This document shows positions 24,762 through 34,150 of a stretch of 64,000 nt of DNA, in pieces. The position numbers were made by a program, and so were the translations under genes. Below the pieces are notes generated by a model. It saw nothing but the letters and a program-made list of their open reading frames with translations. It was not told where the DNA came from and ran no database searches. This DNA is from Desulfopila aestuarii DSM 18488 (GTDB lineage Bacteria; Desulfobacterota; Desulfobulbia; Desulfobulbales; Desulfocapsaceae). The stretch spans positions 1-64,000 of the forward strand of contig CAMBBS010000016.1 in assembly GCA_945863875.1 (NCBI GenBank), read 5' to 3'. Within the stretch, counting starts at the first letter, position 1. Every line of letters begins with the position of its first letter.

Positions 24762-25868
24762 TCAAGCAGGTACCAATTCTTTCAGTCCCCTGTTGACCAT
24801 GGTGCGGAGCAGAGAATAGTCCTTAAAGAGCGGTTCCTCCAGTCGGTTTTGCAGAGACACCAGGGATGGTTGTATAAAATCTAAAAAAAATACTTTTTGC
24901 CGGACTTGAGAGAGAAACGAAAATGCGCCGACAATCTGCATGTTCCTCTGCAGGGCAAGCAGGCTATACTGTCTTCTGAATGCAGCTTCTTCTATCTTAA
25001 CATACCCATCTATCGCCTGCATATAGTAGCTGAGCAGCTCATCCTGTAACGAGAGAGGCAGCCTGCTGTAGGGATCGATAAGCAGTGACGCCAGGTCATA
25101 GCCGAGAGGGCCGAGTCGGCCGCCCTGAAAGTCAATAAACCGGACAGTGCCTTCTTTAATCATGATATTTCGTGATTGAAAATCCCGGTGCAGGAAAAAA
25201 TCGGCCGGCGCCCCGCCGGCACGTCGGGCGATGTCCTGCAGTTCTTCCTCCACCCCTTCACCGACCTCATGGCCGAGAAGCCCCTGCCAGAAGGCGCGCA
25301 GGAAATATCCCGATTCCTTTTCGATCATCAGCTGGTAATCGTATTGGCCATTATCCCAGCACCACGAAGGATCAAAACCCTCCGCCCCGCGGCATTGCAT
25401 AACGACAAGATGGTCCAGGGCTGAGCGGTAACAATCGATATCCGAATTCCCGGGTTCCGTCGGCATACGGTTCATTTTTGCCACGAGATCCTGCAGCCTG
25501 ATATCACCCAGATCCTCAAAAAGCAGCACGCCGGTATCGCTGTCCCAGCCGAACAGTTCCGGAACAGGCACGCCCTTTTGGCGCAGATGGCTGCCGATTT
25601 TCCAGGCGGAACGGGACTCGGCCAGCTCGGCAGGGCTGGTCGCGGCTGGGGCGGCGATAAGACAGCAGGGCGCCTCATTTGTCTGTACCCGCCAGAATCT
25701 TCTCGTCGAGCCGTCACTGTCGATCCTGCGGCAGCTCGCGGACGTTACGAATTGTTGCGCCTCCGACCTGCCCAGCAGCCCTTTTGCCGCAAGCATTTCC
25801 CCGGCGCACCGCAGAATGTCCCTGTCTGATAGTTGCTCTGTCTGCACGTGGCTCTCAGTTTTTTCCAT
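24762..25868 (-). CDS. Aminoglycoside-phosphotransferase-fold sugar kinase (AmgK type)
   Basis: 368 residues of the APH kinase fold. The N-lobe SDGSTRRFWRV region and the C-lobe catalytic loop FFLHRDFQSRNIM and metal-binding IDFQGGRLGPLGYDLASLL are complete. It overlaps the MurU-type gene by 14 bases, the arrangement of AmgK-MurU in Pseudomonas, where AmgK phosphorylates MurNAc/GlcNAc at the anomeric position. The pairing makes this the best function call, but a phosphocholine or other sugar kinase remains possible. Confidence 0.8.
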   Translation of the reverse strand: MEKTESHVQTEQLSDRDILRCAGEMLAAKGLLGRSEAQQFVTSASCRRIDSDGSTRRFWRVQTNEAPCCLIAAPAATSPAELAESRSAWKIGSHLRQKGVPVPELFGWDSDTGVLLFEDLGDIRLQDLVAKMNRMPTEPGNSDIDCYRSALDHLVVMQCRGAEGFDPSWCWDNGQYDYQLMIEKESGYFLRAFWQGLLGHEVGEGVEEELQDIARRAGGAPADFFLHRDFQSRNIMIKEGTVRFIDFQGGRLGPLGYDLASLLIDPYSRLPLSLQDELLSYYMQAIDGYVKIEEAAFRRQYSLLALQRNMQIVGAFSFLSQVRQKVFFLDFIQPSLVSLQNRLEEPLFKDYSLLRTMVNRGLKELVPA

Positions 25869-26751
25869 AGTCGGAAGAGACGATCATGTTCCGCAGCCTG
25901 CTGCCGCTGGGAATCGACACGTCGTCCCAGACCACGACTCGTTCAAGATGTGTTTGGTTTTCAATATGCGCCTCACCGATACAGACCCAGCCACTCAAGC
26001 AGATATGCGCCGGCAGCTTGGCTCTCTTGGCGATACAGTAGGGCTTTCTTGCCGGGCCAATCTCCTGCCAGCAGGGGATAGTATCGGTGAGCAGTCCCTG
26101 GTGCAGGGCAAGATAATCATCAACCGTGCCGATATCCGTCCAGAAACAGTCATCCGCCCGGTAACAGTCTATCTCCCGTCCCTCCTGGAGCATTTTTCGA
26201 TAGAGATCGATAATGCAGGAAAAGGTATTCGCTTGTATATCCTGGAGAACCGCCGGTTCGATGACATGCAGACCGGTAAAGGCCAGTTGCGCGTGTTCGA
26301 CCCGCTTGTTGAAGCCGACTACCTTACCGTTTTGCACCCTGACAGTATTGAATCGGTGATCATTGTGCATCGCCATGGTGACCTTGTTTTCGTGGGTCAG
26401 ATGATGGCGGTACAAGCTCAAAAAATCGACTGTATGGTAAATATCTCCATTAGTGACCAGCAGCGGTTCATCGCGCAGAAATTGCAGAGCCCGCCGCAGT
26501 CCGCCGCCGGTTCCCAGTATAACGTCCTCTTCTTGCACAATAACTCCCCGCAGGCCAGCCGTTGCCTCAACGATATGTTTACGAAGATGATGACAGTTGA
26601 CGACAATATGGTCAAAGCCCAGGGCCTGGAGCCTTTTGATGGTGAGCAGAAGAAGCGGTTGGTTGAGGATGGGGAAAAGAGGTTTTGGACGAATCAGCGT
26701 GTGCGGCACAAGCCTGGTACCTAAACCAGCGGCCAGAATCATAGCTTGCAT
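25855..26751 (-). CDS. Sugar-1-phosphate nucleotidyltransferase (MurU type)
   Basis: 298 residues. The N-terminus MILAAGLGTRLVPHTLIRPKPLF is the nucleotide-binding motif, with IVVNCHHLRKHI, EDVILGTGGGLRRALQFL and NGDIYHTVD further on. With the overlapping AmgK-type kinase gene it probably makes UDP-MurNAc from MurNAc-1-phosphate, bypassing de novo synthesis; this would feed recycled sugar to Mpl (11950-13410). GGAAGAGG precedes the ATG. The gap 26752-26815 to lpxI is empty. Confidence 0.8.
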   Translation of the reverse strand: MQAMILAAGLGTRLVPHTLIRPKPLFPILNQPLLLLTIKRLQALGFDHIVVNCHHLRKHIVEATAGLRGVIVQEEDVILGTGGGLRRALQFLRDEPLLVTNGDIYHTVDFLSLYRHHLTHENKVTMAMHNDHRFNTVRVQNGKVVGFNKRVEHAQLAFTGLHVIEPAVLQDIQANTFSCIIDLYRKMLQEGREIDCYRADDCFWTDIGTVDDYLALHQGLLTDTIPCWQEIGPARKPYCIAKRAKLPAHICLSGWVCIGEAHIENQTHLERVVVWDDVSIPSGSRLRNMIVSSDYGKN

Positions 26752-26815
26752 AGTACCTCTTCCGTTAAATTATTAAATCGACTTCACCGCGGTAAAGAGT
26801 GTACAACCTTAATTT

Positions 26816-27667
26816 TCACTCCATCTGGAGAGAACCATCCTCACGTTCAAAAACACCAACGATCACTATACCCGCTTTATTGGCCTCTTCAATCATTAAC
26901 TCTCTATCAAAGAGCAGCGTCTGCCCGGCCTCCACGGCCAGCACGGCACCTTGCACCTGCTGCAGGCTCCTGATTGTGGTGAGACCCGTTGCCGGCAGAT
27001 CAAAGCGGAAATCCTGCCCCGGCTTTTTTACCTTGACGACAACGGCCTGCTCTTTAGCCAGGGTCCCGCCACGCAAAATTGTCGCATCGGTACCTTCAAT
27101 AGCTTCGACGGCAAGAACCGTACAGTTTCTCACCACGACACACTGGCCTATATCAAGTTTACCAATGGCCCTGGCGTTCTGCCAGCCAAATTCAATATCC
27201 AGGCGTTGGTTTTTATTCGGTTTTTTCCTGGTTATGACACCAACGGGAAAGAGCAGATGCCGCAGATAGAGCGTCGACTCCAGTACGTTAATCCCTTCCT
27301 TTTCAAGCGTTCCAGCGATAGCGCGGAGAATGGCATCATCCTGTTTCCGGTCGATTTTATTCCACAGCGTCAGGCCCTTGAAATCAGGCAGCACATCGCG
27401 AAAAATCTGCGTCTTGGTGATAGTGCCAAGGAAAACCGTTTCCCCCACCCCCTCCTGTTTAAAAAAAGATATCACTTTGCCGAGTTGTCCGAGCTTGACC
27501 CAGCAGACCGCATCGGCCGCCTCCGAGACTTTCCCATCAGTTTCCCCCTTATGGGCGATAACCACCACCCGCCTGCCGGCCGCATGGGCCGCTTCGATGA
27601 ATAACAGGGGAAACTGCCCGCCACCGGCAATAATGCCGATGCTTTCTGGATCTATATCCTTGGTCAA
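26816..27667 (-). CDS. lpxI: UDP-2,3-diacylglucosamine pyrophosphatase LpxI
   Basis: 283 residues of the DUF1009/LpxI family: IGIIAGGGQFPLLFIEAAHAAG, FLGTITKTQIFRDV and the late TLAKEQAVVVKVKKPGQDFRFDLPA with GLTTI. It hydrolyses UDP-2,3-diacylglucosamine to lipid X, the step carried out by LpxH in E. coli. The start is a TTG at 27667 (no ATG is available); GAGGA lies about 12 bases upstream, inside the end of lpxA. It is the last gene of lpxD-fabZ-lpxA-lpxI. Confidence 0.92.
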   Translation of the reverse strand: MTKDIDPESIGIIAGGGQFPLLFIEAAHAAGRRVVVIAHKGETDGKVSEAADAVCWVKLGQLGKVISFFKQEGVGETVFLGTITKTQIFRDVLPDFKGLTLWNKIDRKQDDAILRAIAGTLEKEGINVLESTLYLRHLLFPVGVITRKKPNKNQRLDIEFGWQNARAIGKLDIGQCVVVRNCTVLAVEAIEGTDATILRGGTLAKEQAVVVKVKKPGQDFRFDLPATGLTTIRSLQQVQGAVLAVEAGQTLLFDRELMIEEANKAGIVIVGVFEREDGSLQME

Positions 27668-27675
27668 AACCGGCT

Positions 27676-28473
27676 TTAGTCCTCAACCGTCTGTTTGACG
27701 ACGCCACGCTTGGAATCCAGGAAAAATTTCACCAGCGTCTGCACCTCTTCACAGGTCGGAAACTCCTTCTGCGCCAGTTCGATGGCATCTTTCATGAGCA
27801 AATTCGGCGATCTAAAGATGATGCGATATGCCTTGTCGAGCATTTTGATCGTCTCGCGACTAAAACCGTTCCGCTTTAAGCCAACCTTATTGATCCCGGA
27901 AATTCTTGTTCTATTTCTCGTCCCGGCAATAATGACATACGGGGGAACATCAAGACCGATCCCCGAAACTCCGCCGATATAACTGTAGGTACCGATACGG
28001 CAGAACTGGTGCACGGCAACCAGCCCGCCGATGGAGGCCCTGTCCCCCACCTCTACATGTCCGGCCAGCGTGGCGACGTTGGCCATAATGACATGGTCAC
28101 CGATCGTGCAGTCGTGGGCGACATGGGTGTAGGCCATGAGCAGGTTGTGGTTGCCGATAACCGTTTTCGCGTGCCCATTCGGTGTTCCCCGGTGGATCGA
28201 AGCAAACTCGCGAATCTGGTTGTCGGAACCGATAATCAGTTCGGTTGGTTCCCCCTTATAGCCGAGATCCTGGGGGGCTCCGCCGACCACGGCAAAGGAG
28301 CCGATGAGGTTTCTCTCGCCGATGGTTGTCGGTCCCGAGACAACCGCATGGGGGAGTATTCTGGTGTCGGCGCCTACCCTCACTCCTGCTTCTATTACGG
28401 CATACGGCCCGACGGAGACGGAGGAGTCGAGCTCGGCTTTGGCATCTACTACGGCGGTGGGATGTATGGACAT
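27676..28473 (-). CDS. lpxA: UDP-N-acetylglucosamine acyltransferase
   Basis: 265 residues built of left-handed beta-helix hexapeptide repeats from the N-terminus (IHPTAVVDAKAELDSSVSVGPYAVIEAG), with HDCTIGDHVIMAN and the C-terminal helical part (VGLKRNGFSRETIKMLDKAYRII). It transfers a 3-hydroxyacyl chain from ACP to UDP-GlcNAc, the first step of lipid A. The 180-base gap upstream of it holds AT-rich sequence that could be a separate promoter. No strong ribosome site is visible before its ATG. Confidence 0.96.
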   Translation of the reverse strand: MSIHPTAVVDAKAELDSSVSVGPYAVIEAGVRVGADTRILPHAVVSGPTTIGERNLIGSFAVVGGAPQDLGYKGEPTELIIGSDNQIREFASIHRGTPNGHAKTVIGNHNLLMAYTHVAHDCTIGDHVIMANVATLAGHVEVGDRASIGGLVAVHQFCRIGTYSYIGGVSGIGLDVPPYVIIAGTRNRTRISGINKVGLKRNGFSRETIKMLDKAYRIIFRSPNLLMKDAIELAQKEFPTCEEVQTLVKFFLDSKRGVVKQTVED

Positions 28474-28635
28474 GGGATTCTATAGTGGTGTGGGTAGAAT
28501 TATTTATATATATTTTGTGTAAAGTAATTACTGCAAATCATAAAAAGTTGCTCTGCTTACCTGCTTCCGGTTACTATTGCAATATTTTTTGGCAATAGTC
28601 AATCGAAGGTGATGGGGGTAAACTGGTCGAAAACA

Positions 28636-28668
28636 GCTTCATTTCAAGCAATTTCATGTGAATGAAGC
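28636..28668 (-). terminator. Weak hairpin at the fabZ stop
   Basis: GCTTCATT (28636-28643) and AATGAAGC (28661-28668) form an 8-base stem that includes the fabZ stop codon; read from the minus strand the stem is followed by TGTTTTCG. It might slow or end transcription between fabZ and lpxA. A second dyad, ACTATTGC/GCAATAGT, lies between 28573 and 28600. Confidence 0.3.
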
Positions 28669-29106
28669 CATAAGTTCAGCTTCGGCAACCAGCTGATCAT
28701 CCACCGTGGCTTTTGCTGCCATGACCATAATCGATCGTTTCTGTTTTATAAGCTCGAGGGTGAAAATCAACTGATCCCCGGGGACAACCGGCCTTCTGAA
28801 CCTGGCCTTGTCGATGCCTGCAAAAAAAAGCAATTTCTTCCCAATCGTTTCGGGATTGGCATAATAGGCCATTATCCCGCCGACCTGGGCAAGTCCCTCC
28901 AGGATCAGCACCCCCGGCATGACCGGTCGTCCAGGAAAATGTCCCTGAAAGAACTGTTCATTTATGGTGACGTTTTTCAGCCCGACAATCTTTTTCCCGA
29001 TGTCGATGGAGAGGATACGGTCGACCATCACAAAGGGATATCGATGCGGCAGTACCTTCAGGATTTCCATGATATCTATGTTTTCCGGGACAACAACCTC
29101 ACTCAT
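28654..29106 (-). CDS. fabZ: (3R)-hydroxyacyl-ACP dehydratase
   Basis: 150 residues. [14 protein letters not shown] carries the catalytic His; [19 protein letters not shown] carries the second active-site region with its Glu; a hot-dog fold of normal size. It dehydrates 3-hydroxyacyl-ACP in fatty acid synthesis, competing with LpxA and LpxD for their substrate, which explains its place among lpx genes. AAGGAG precedes the ATG, 21 bases after the lpxD stop. Confidence 0.97.
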   Translation of the reverse strand: MSEVVVPENIDIMEILKVLPHRYPFVMVDRILSIDIGKKIVGLKNVTINEQFFQGHFPGRPVMPGVLILEGLAQVGGIMAYYANPETIGKKLLFFAGIDKARFRRPVVPGDQLIFTLELIKQKRSIMVMAAKATVDDQLVAEAELMASFT

Positions 29107-29127
29107 TTCTCCATCTCCTTAATTATT

Positions 29128-30174
29128 CTATTTTTCGGACGTACTGCCGAGCTCTGCAAGGGCCCTGCTATGTTTTCTTACTTCGGACTGTAATTGCGGC
29201 AGTTTGGCAAAAACAGCAGTGGCCTTGGCCCATTGACGCACCGGGATTGCTGGAGAGCCGCCTAATACGGCACCTTTTGGTTGATCGTTGTGCACCCCAC
29301 CCCGCGCCGCGACCATAACCTGGTCGCCCAGGGTAAGATGTCCAGCAACAGCCGCCTGTCCACCCAGGACGACGTTGCGGCCGAGGGTCGCCGAGCCGGC
29401 AATGCCGACCTGCGCCACCAGCAGACTGTTCTCGCCGACCACGACATTATGCGCCACCTGCACGAGATTGTCGATTTTCACGCCGGACTTGATCCAGGTA
29501 ACGCCGTAGGCGGCGCGGTCGATACATGTATTCGCCCCAATCTCGACATCATCGTCTATCCGGACGATACCGACCTGTGGGCGTTTGATATGCTCGCCAC
29601 GCTCATTGGCGGCGTAACCGTAGCCATCGCTGCCGATTACCGTGCCGGAATGGATGGTCACCCTTTTGCCGATAAGGCATTTTTCATAGACGGTAACGTT
29701 TGCATGAACAGTCGAATCGTCTCCAATGGCCACGTCATCACCGAGAACGGCGCCGGCCTCGACGGTAACCCTTTCCCCAAGTTTAACCCGGTTGCCGAGA
29801 ACGGCCAGCGGGCCAATGGAGATCTCTTTGCCAAGATGGCATTCTTCACCGACAAAGGCCCGTGGATGAATCCCCCTGGCCGTAAAAGGTGCCTGAACAA
29901 AAAAACCATGAATGAGCGCGACGGCCAGGTAGGGGTCTTTTACCTGGATAAGGGGGATATCTTTAACCGCCTCCACACCTGAGGGAACGATCACCGCGCC
30001 CGCCCCGGTCATTTCGAGCAGTTCGGCCATTTTTGCTTTCGCCAGAAAGGATATATCTTCAGGTCCGGCGGTGTCGAGGGGGGCAAATCGATGAACACGG
30101 ACATGCTTATCGCCGACAACCCGGCCACCGACCATTTCGGCCAGGAACTCAACGGATACTGTTTTTTCAGTCAT
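29128..30174 (-). CDS. lpxD: UDP-3-O-acylglucosamine N-acyltransferase
   Basis: 348 residues: an N-terminal uridine-binding domain (VSVEFLAEMVGGRVVGDKHV, DISFLAKAKM) and a left-handed beta-helix of hexapeptide repeats (PRAFVGEECHLGKEISIGPL and on), with the catalytic-His neighbourhood QVAHNVVVGENSLLVAQVG and the C-terminal helix. It adds the N-linked 3-hydroxyacyl chain in lipid A synthesis. It is the first gene of the lpxD-fabZ-lpxA-lpxI cluster. Confidence 0.96.
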   Translation of the reverse strand: MTEKTVSVEFLAEMVGGRVVGDKHVRVHRFAPLDTAGPEDISFLAKAKMAELLEMTGAGAVIVPSGVEAVKDIPLIQVKDPYLAVALIHGFFVQAPFTARGIHPRAFVGEECHLGKEISIGPLAVLGNRVKLGERVTVEAGAVLGDDVAIGDDSTVHANVTVYEKCLIGKRVTIHSGTVIGSDGYGYAANERGEHIKRPQVGIVRIDDDVEIGANTCIDRAAYGVTWIKSGVKIDNLVQVAHNVVVGENSLLVAQVGIAGSATLGRNVVLGGQAAVAGHLTLGDQVMVAARGGVHNDQPKGAVLGGSPAIPVRQWAKATAVFAKLPQLQSEVRKHSRALAELGSTSEK

Positions 30175-30187
30175 GATTCCACCAGTT

Positions 30188-31354
30188 TTAATAGAGAAAA
30201 TATTTTTTCCTCAGGCGATCAAAACCCTGCAGCTCAGCTCGCCAGCCCTCTTCGATCTCCCGTACCGGGACGCCCTCTTCCAGCTGTCTGCGTACCTGCT
30301 GGTCGCCGATGAGCAGATCCATGGGCAGACGTTCGTATTCATATTCATAGGGCGGCTGTTTATATTGATACTGTTCCGGATAGAGACGTATTGACGCCTG
30401 CAGCAGGGCCAGACTGGTTCTGTACGGCAGAAAGGTCCGCCTCTTCGTCACATGGATCTGAAAACCGCAACAGGCCTGTCCCGCCCACTTGCCGGAGGTC
30501 GGTTCAAAAACCACCGGCCGCAGGCAGCAGCCGGGCAATGGGGTTTTCGCCACGGCCTGGAACATGTCCGTGTGCCGCCAATAGGGTGCACCGACCAGTT
30601 CAAAGGGCATCGTCGTGCCCCGGCCCTCGGATACATTAGTCCCTTCCCAGAGCACCTGGCCCGGATACACCAGGGCCGTCTCGGGGGTCGGCATATTCGG
30701 CGATGGCCACACCCAGGGAAATCCGGTATCTCGCAAAAGCATCGATCGCCGCCACCCGGTGAGCTTCACCACCTCGAGCTCGGCGCCGATGGTAAATTCG
30801 TCGTTGATCAAGAGGGCCAGTTCGGCGAAGGTCAGGCCGTGCCGCATGGGCAAAGGAAACAAACCGACAAAGGAACTGCAGTCGGCCCTGAGCAGGTTCC
30901 CCTCGATCTGCTCGCCGCCGATCGGATTGGGCCGATCGAGCACCACGACCTTTTTACCGAGCTGCGCCGCCATCTCCAGGCAATAGGCCATGGTATACAA
31001 AAAGGTGTACACCCGGGTACCGACATCGAGCAGATCAATGAGCAGCACGTCGAGCTGTGCAAACATCTCGGCAGTCGGCCGACGATGCGTACCATAGAGG
31101 CTGTAGATGGGCAGGCCGGTAACGGCATCAAGGGTATGATCGGATTCGATCATATTGTCCTGTTTTTCTGAAAAAAAGCCGTGCTGGGGAGAAAACAGGC
31201 AGGTCAGCCGGTCACCATATTTCTGTTGCAGCAGCACCCTGCCATGGACAAAGTCCCGGTCCGTCGAGGCCTGATTCGATAAATATCCAATCCGTTGTCC
31301 CGCAAAGGACAGGGAATCATCGTGCACTACTCTTTCGAGGCCAACCTGCAGCAT
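30188..31354 (-). CDS. DUF1343 family protein, NamZ-type exo-beta-N-acetylmuramidase
   Basis: 388 residues. IGYLSNQASTDRDFVHG, LFSPQHGFFSEKQDNMIES, LPIYSLYGTHRRPT, VLLIDLLDVGTRVYTFLYTM and LDRPNPIGGEQIEGNLL are the family signature. Characterised members (NamZ) release MurNAc from the non-reducing end of glycan strands. No signal peptide is seen, whereas many relatives are exported, so it may act on imported fragments in the cytoplasm. With Mpl and AmgK/MurU in the same window it supports MurNAc salvage. Stop is 13 bases from the lpxD start, upstream on the same strand. Confidence 0.87.
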   Translation of the reverse strand: MLQVGLERVVHDDSLSFAGQRIGYLSNQASTDRDFVHGRVLLQQKYGDRLTCLFSPQHGFFSEKQDNMIESDHTLDAVTGLPIYSLYGTHRRPTAEMFAQLDVLLIDLLDVGTRVYTFLYTMAYCLEMAAQLGKKVVVLDRPNPIGGEQIEGNLLRADCSSFVGLFPLPMRHGLTFAELALLINDEFTIGAELEVVKLTGWRRSMLLRDTGFPWVWPSPNMPTPETALVYPGQVLWEGTNVSEGRGTTMPFELVGAPYWRHTDMFQAVAKTPLPGCCLRPVVFEPTSGKWAGQACCGFQIHVTKRRTFLPYRTSLALLQASIRLYPEQYQYKQPPYEYEYERLPMDLLIGDQQVRRQLEEGVPVREIEEGWRAELQGFDRLRKKYFLY

Positions 31355-31530
31355 AATTTCAAGATCAATGAAAAATTTAACGGATCACCTACAAGCGAAT
31401 CTGCTATCTTAATGGCGGGAAGGAGAAAAGTCAAAAAGTAGATTGCCACGTATGCGGGAAAGGAGAATATCTTCGGCGCCCAGACAGGAGACAATCAGTC
31501 AATGGGCGCCGGCAAGAGTTCAGTATCTGT

Positions 31531-32073
31531 TCAGGACGCAGTGTACCGATCATAGTGCACAAAATCACTCAGCGCCCTGCGCTTTGGCGGCGCGGGGGCG
31601 TGATCCGGGTAGCCGACCGGGAGAAGCGAGACCAGTTCACAACCGGCGGGGATGTGCAGCAGTTCTTCGGCAGCCTTATGGTCAAAAGAACCGACAATGA
31701 CCGAGCCCAGCCCAAGCGCACATGCCTTCAGGCAGATATTTTCACTGATGAGGCCCAGGTCATACATAAACCAGTGCTGATAACGGGTTACCTGCTGCTC
31801 CTTATAGTATCCCGATTTCAAGGGATTACCGCATACGGCAATGACCACGGGAGCGGACTCCATACATTTGGACGCCGGATTTTTCGCGGAAAGCAGCTCG
31901 GCCAGCTTTTTTTTATCGGCTGCGGCCTGCACTATGACCAGTTCCCAACACTGTAGATTCCCCCAGGACGGGGCCATCCTTGCCGCCTCGAGAACCTCCG
32001 ACAGGGTGTTCGGGTCAATTGGTCTGTCCTGAAATCGCCTGATACTTCTTCGATTGGTGAAAATGTCTTCCAT
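31531..32073 (-). CDS. Nitroreductase family flavoprotein
   Basis: 180 residues. FTNRRSIRRFQDRPID (FMN phosphate-binding Arg residues), AARMAPSWGNLQCWELVIV and ICLKACALGLGSVIVGSF identify the FMN-dependent nitroreductase family. The substrate could be a quinone, nitro compound or a CoA-linked intermediate. ATG at 32073 with GGGAGGAAG upstream is preferred to a longer frame from 32121. It follows the acyl-CoA dehydrogenase gene by 72 bases and is the last gene of the beta-oxidation operon. Confidence 0.87.
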   Translation of the reverse strand: MEDIFTNRRSIRRFQDRPIDPNTLSEVLEAARMAPSWGNLQCWELVIVQAAADKKKLAELLSAKNPASKCMESAPVVIAVCGNPLKSGYYKEQQVTRYQHWFMYDLGLISENICLKACALGLGSVIVGSFDHKAAEELLHIPAGCELVSLLPVGYPDHAPAPPKRRALSDFVHYDRYTAS

Positions 32074-32145
32074 ATGCTTCCTCCCCTTTTCCCATCCGTT
32101 GTGCGCCGGGCTTGACATCATCGATGGAGCAGGGCAACGTCCGGA

Positions 32146-33303
32146 TCAGGAAAATTCATTTAAAATTTCTCTGGCGATAATCAGTCGCTGAATCTCACTG
32201 GTTCCTTCATAAATCGTCGTGATTCTCGCATCCCGGGTATATCTCTCAATGGGAAAATCACTCGTATAGCCGTATCCGCCGAAGATCTGCATCGCCTCGT
32301 AACAGGCCTTATTGGCCGCCTCCGTGGCAAAGAGTTTGGCCATGGAGGCCTCCTTGGCAAAGGACCGGCCCTGTTCTTTTTTATAGGCGGCGTTCATGAG
32401 CAGCAGGCGCGAGGCCTCAAGAGCGGTGTACATGTCGGCAATCTTCCACTGAATCGCCTGAAACTCACTGATTTTCTTGCCGAACTGCGACCGCTCCAGA
32501 GAATATTGCGTCGCCATGTCCATGGCCGCGAGACCAATGCCCAGGGCCAGAGAGCCGATACCGATCCGTCCACCGGCAAGTTCGGCCACCGCCGCGCGAA
32601 AACCATCGTTCAGCTGCCCCATCAACGCATCGGCAGGGATACGGCAGTCTTGAAAAAGCAGCTCATTGGTCGGAGAACCATGCTGGCCCATCTTCTTTTC
32701 TTTTTTACCAATGATCAGCCCCTTGGTGCCTGCCTCTACCAGAAAGAGGCTGATCCCTTTGCCCTTGCGCGCCACGGGATCGGTCACCGCCCAGACGACA
32801 AAAACCCCGGCAAACGAGCCACTGGTGATAAATATTTTCGACCCGTTCAGCACCCAGCCATCCCCATCACGCACTGCAGTGGTGGTCATGGCGGCAGGGT
32901 CGGAACCGGCACCGGGCTCGGTCAAGGCGAAGGCCCCTGCTTGATATTCGCCACTGCAGATCCTGGCAATATAACGGGCCTTCTGCTCATCGCTGCCCAA
33001 GGCCTGGATCACTTCGTTGACCATATTATTCACGGAAACGGTCACGGCTGTGGCGGCACAGGCCCGGGCAATCTCCGTCATCGTTACGCTGAAGGCGACT
33101 ACACCGGCTTCCGTGCCGCCGAATTCATCCTTGACGTTAAGGCCCATAAAGCCAAGCTCGGCGAGCTTTTTCAGATTAGCATAGAAGCTGCTGTCATCAC
33201 CCCCCTGGTCAAGCGCAGCGGCCCCCGGGGCCAGTTCCGACCGGGCAAAATCCCGGGCCGTGTCCTGAATGAGTTTTTGTTCTTCGGTTAGATCGAGATT
33301 CAT
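32146..33303 (-). CDS. Acyl-CoA dehydrogenase
   Basis: 385 residues, full length. LTEEQKLIQDTARDFARSELAP, AFALTEPGAGSDPAAMTTTA and WVLNGSKIFITSG form the FAD and substrate site; the catalytic Glu lies in [16 protein letters not shown] near the C-terminus. It introduces the trans-2 double bond into acyl-CoA and passes electrons to ETF (no etf genes in the window). ATG at 33303 with GAGG upstream is preferred to TTG at 33309. Part of the thiolase operon. Confidence 0.95.
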   Translation of the reverse strand: MNLDLTEEQKLIQDTARDFARSELAPGAAALDQGGDDSSFYANLKKLAELGFMGLNVKDEFGGTEAGVVAFSVTMTEIARACAATAVTVSVNNMVNEVIQALGSDEQKARYIARICSGEYQAGAFALTEPGAGSDPAAMTTTAVRDGDGWVLNGSKIFITSGSFAGVFVVWAVTDPVARKGKGISLFLVEAGTKGLIIGKKEKKMGQHGSPTNELLFQDCRIPADALMGQLNDGFRAAVAELAGGRIGIGSLALGIGLAAMDMATQYSLERSQFGKKISEFQAIQWKIADMYTALEASRLLLMNAAYKKEQGRSFAKEASMAKLFATEAANKACYEAMQIFGGYGYTSDFPIERYTRDARITTIYEGTSEIQRLIIAREILNEFS

Positions 33304-33322
33304 GAGCAATCCTCAGCTTCTG

Positions 33323-34105
33323 TTAATTGGCCTGAAATTTGGGCGGACGTTTCTCGAGAAAGGCCATCATGCCCTCTTTCTGTTCTGCACCGGCAAAACA
33401 AAGGGCAAAGAGATCAGCCTCGTAGGAGCAGGCCCGGTGCAGATCCATCTCCATGCCATTATTGACAACTTCCTTGCAGAGTCGCACGGCGGCAGGACCA
33501 CGGGAGGCGATCAACACAGCCAACTCACGGCATTCGGCCATAAGTCGATCCTGAGCGACAACCCTGTTCACCAGCCCGACCCGGCAGGCCTCCAGCGCAT
33601 CAATTATCTTGCCGGAAAAGAGCAGTTCATTGGCAAGTCCTTTGCCGATCAACCTCGGCAATCTCTGCGTACCGCCAAAACCCGGGATAATCCCCAGGTT
33701 TACCTCGGGTTGGCCGAACCTGGCATTGTCGCTGGCCAGGCGGATATCACAGGCAAGGGACAGTTCGCAACCGCCGCCAAGAGCAAAGCCGTTGATCGCG
33801 GCAATCACCGGCTGGGGAAGATTTTCGATAGTGCGGGTAACCGCGTGGCCAAGTCGGCCGAAAACCTTTCCTTCGTCGGGTGTAAGACCTTGCATAAAGG
33901 AAATATCCGCCCCGGCGACAAAGGCTTTTTCTCCGGCCCCGGTAATGATCACGACCTGCACACTTCGGTCCTGAGCTAGTTCGTTAAAGCAAGTGAGCAT
34001 CTCCTCAAGTGTCTCCCGGTTCAGGGCATTCAGTGCTTTCGGCCGGTTGATGGTCACCGTGGCTATGGCGTCACTTGTTTCCAGCAGTATATTGTTATAG
34101 GTCAC
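33323..34105 (-). CDS. Enoyl-CoA hydratase (crotonase)
   Basis: 260 residues. ATVTINRPKALNALN, the oxyanion-hole GAGEKAFVAGADISFM and FALGGGCELSLACDIRLAS are present. Both catalytic glutamates of true hydratases are there (GGGCELSLA and GQPEVNLGIIPGFGG). It hydrates trans-2-enoyl-CoA. The start is GTG at 34105, backed by AAGGAGG seven bases upstream. Confidence 0.95.
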   Translation of the reverse strand: MTYNNILLETSDAIATVTINRPKALNALNRETLEEMLTCFNELAQDRSVQVVIITGAGEKAFVAGADISFMQGLTPDEGKVFGRLGHAVTRTIENLPQPVIAAINGFALGGGCELSLACDIRLASDNARFGQPEVNLGIIPGFGGTQRLPRLIGKGLANELLFSGKIIDALEACRVGLVNRVVAQDRLMAECRELAVLIASRGPAAVRLCKEVVNNGMEMDLHRACSYEADLFALCFAGAEQKEGMMAFLEKRPPKFQAN

Positions 34106-34150
34106 TTCGTCCCTCCTTTCATGTACTATAAGGTGATTTTTACTATTCCG

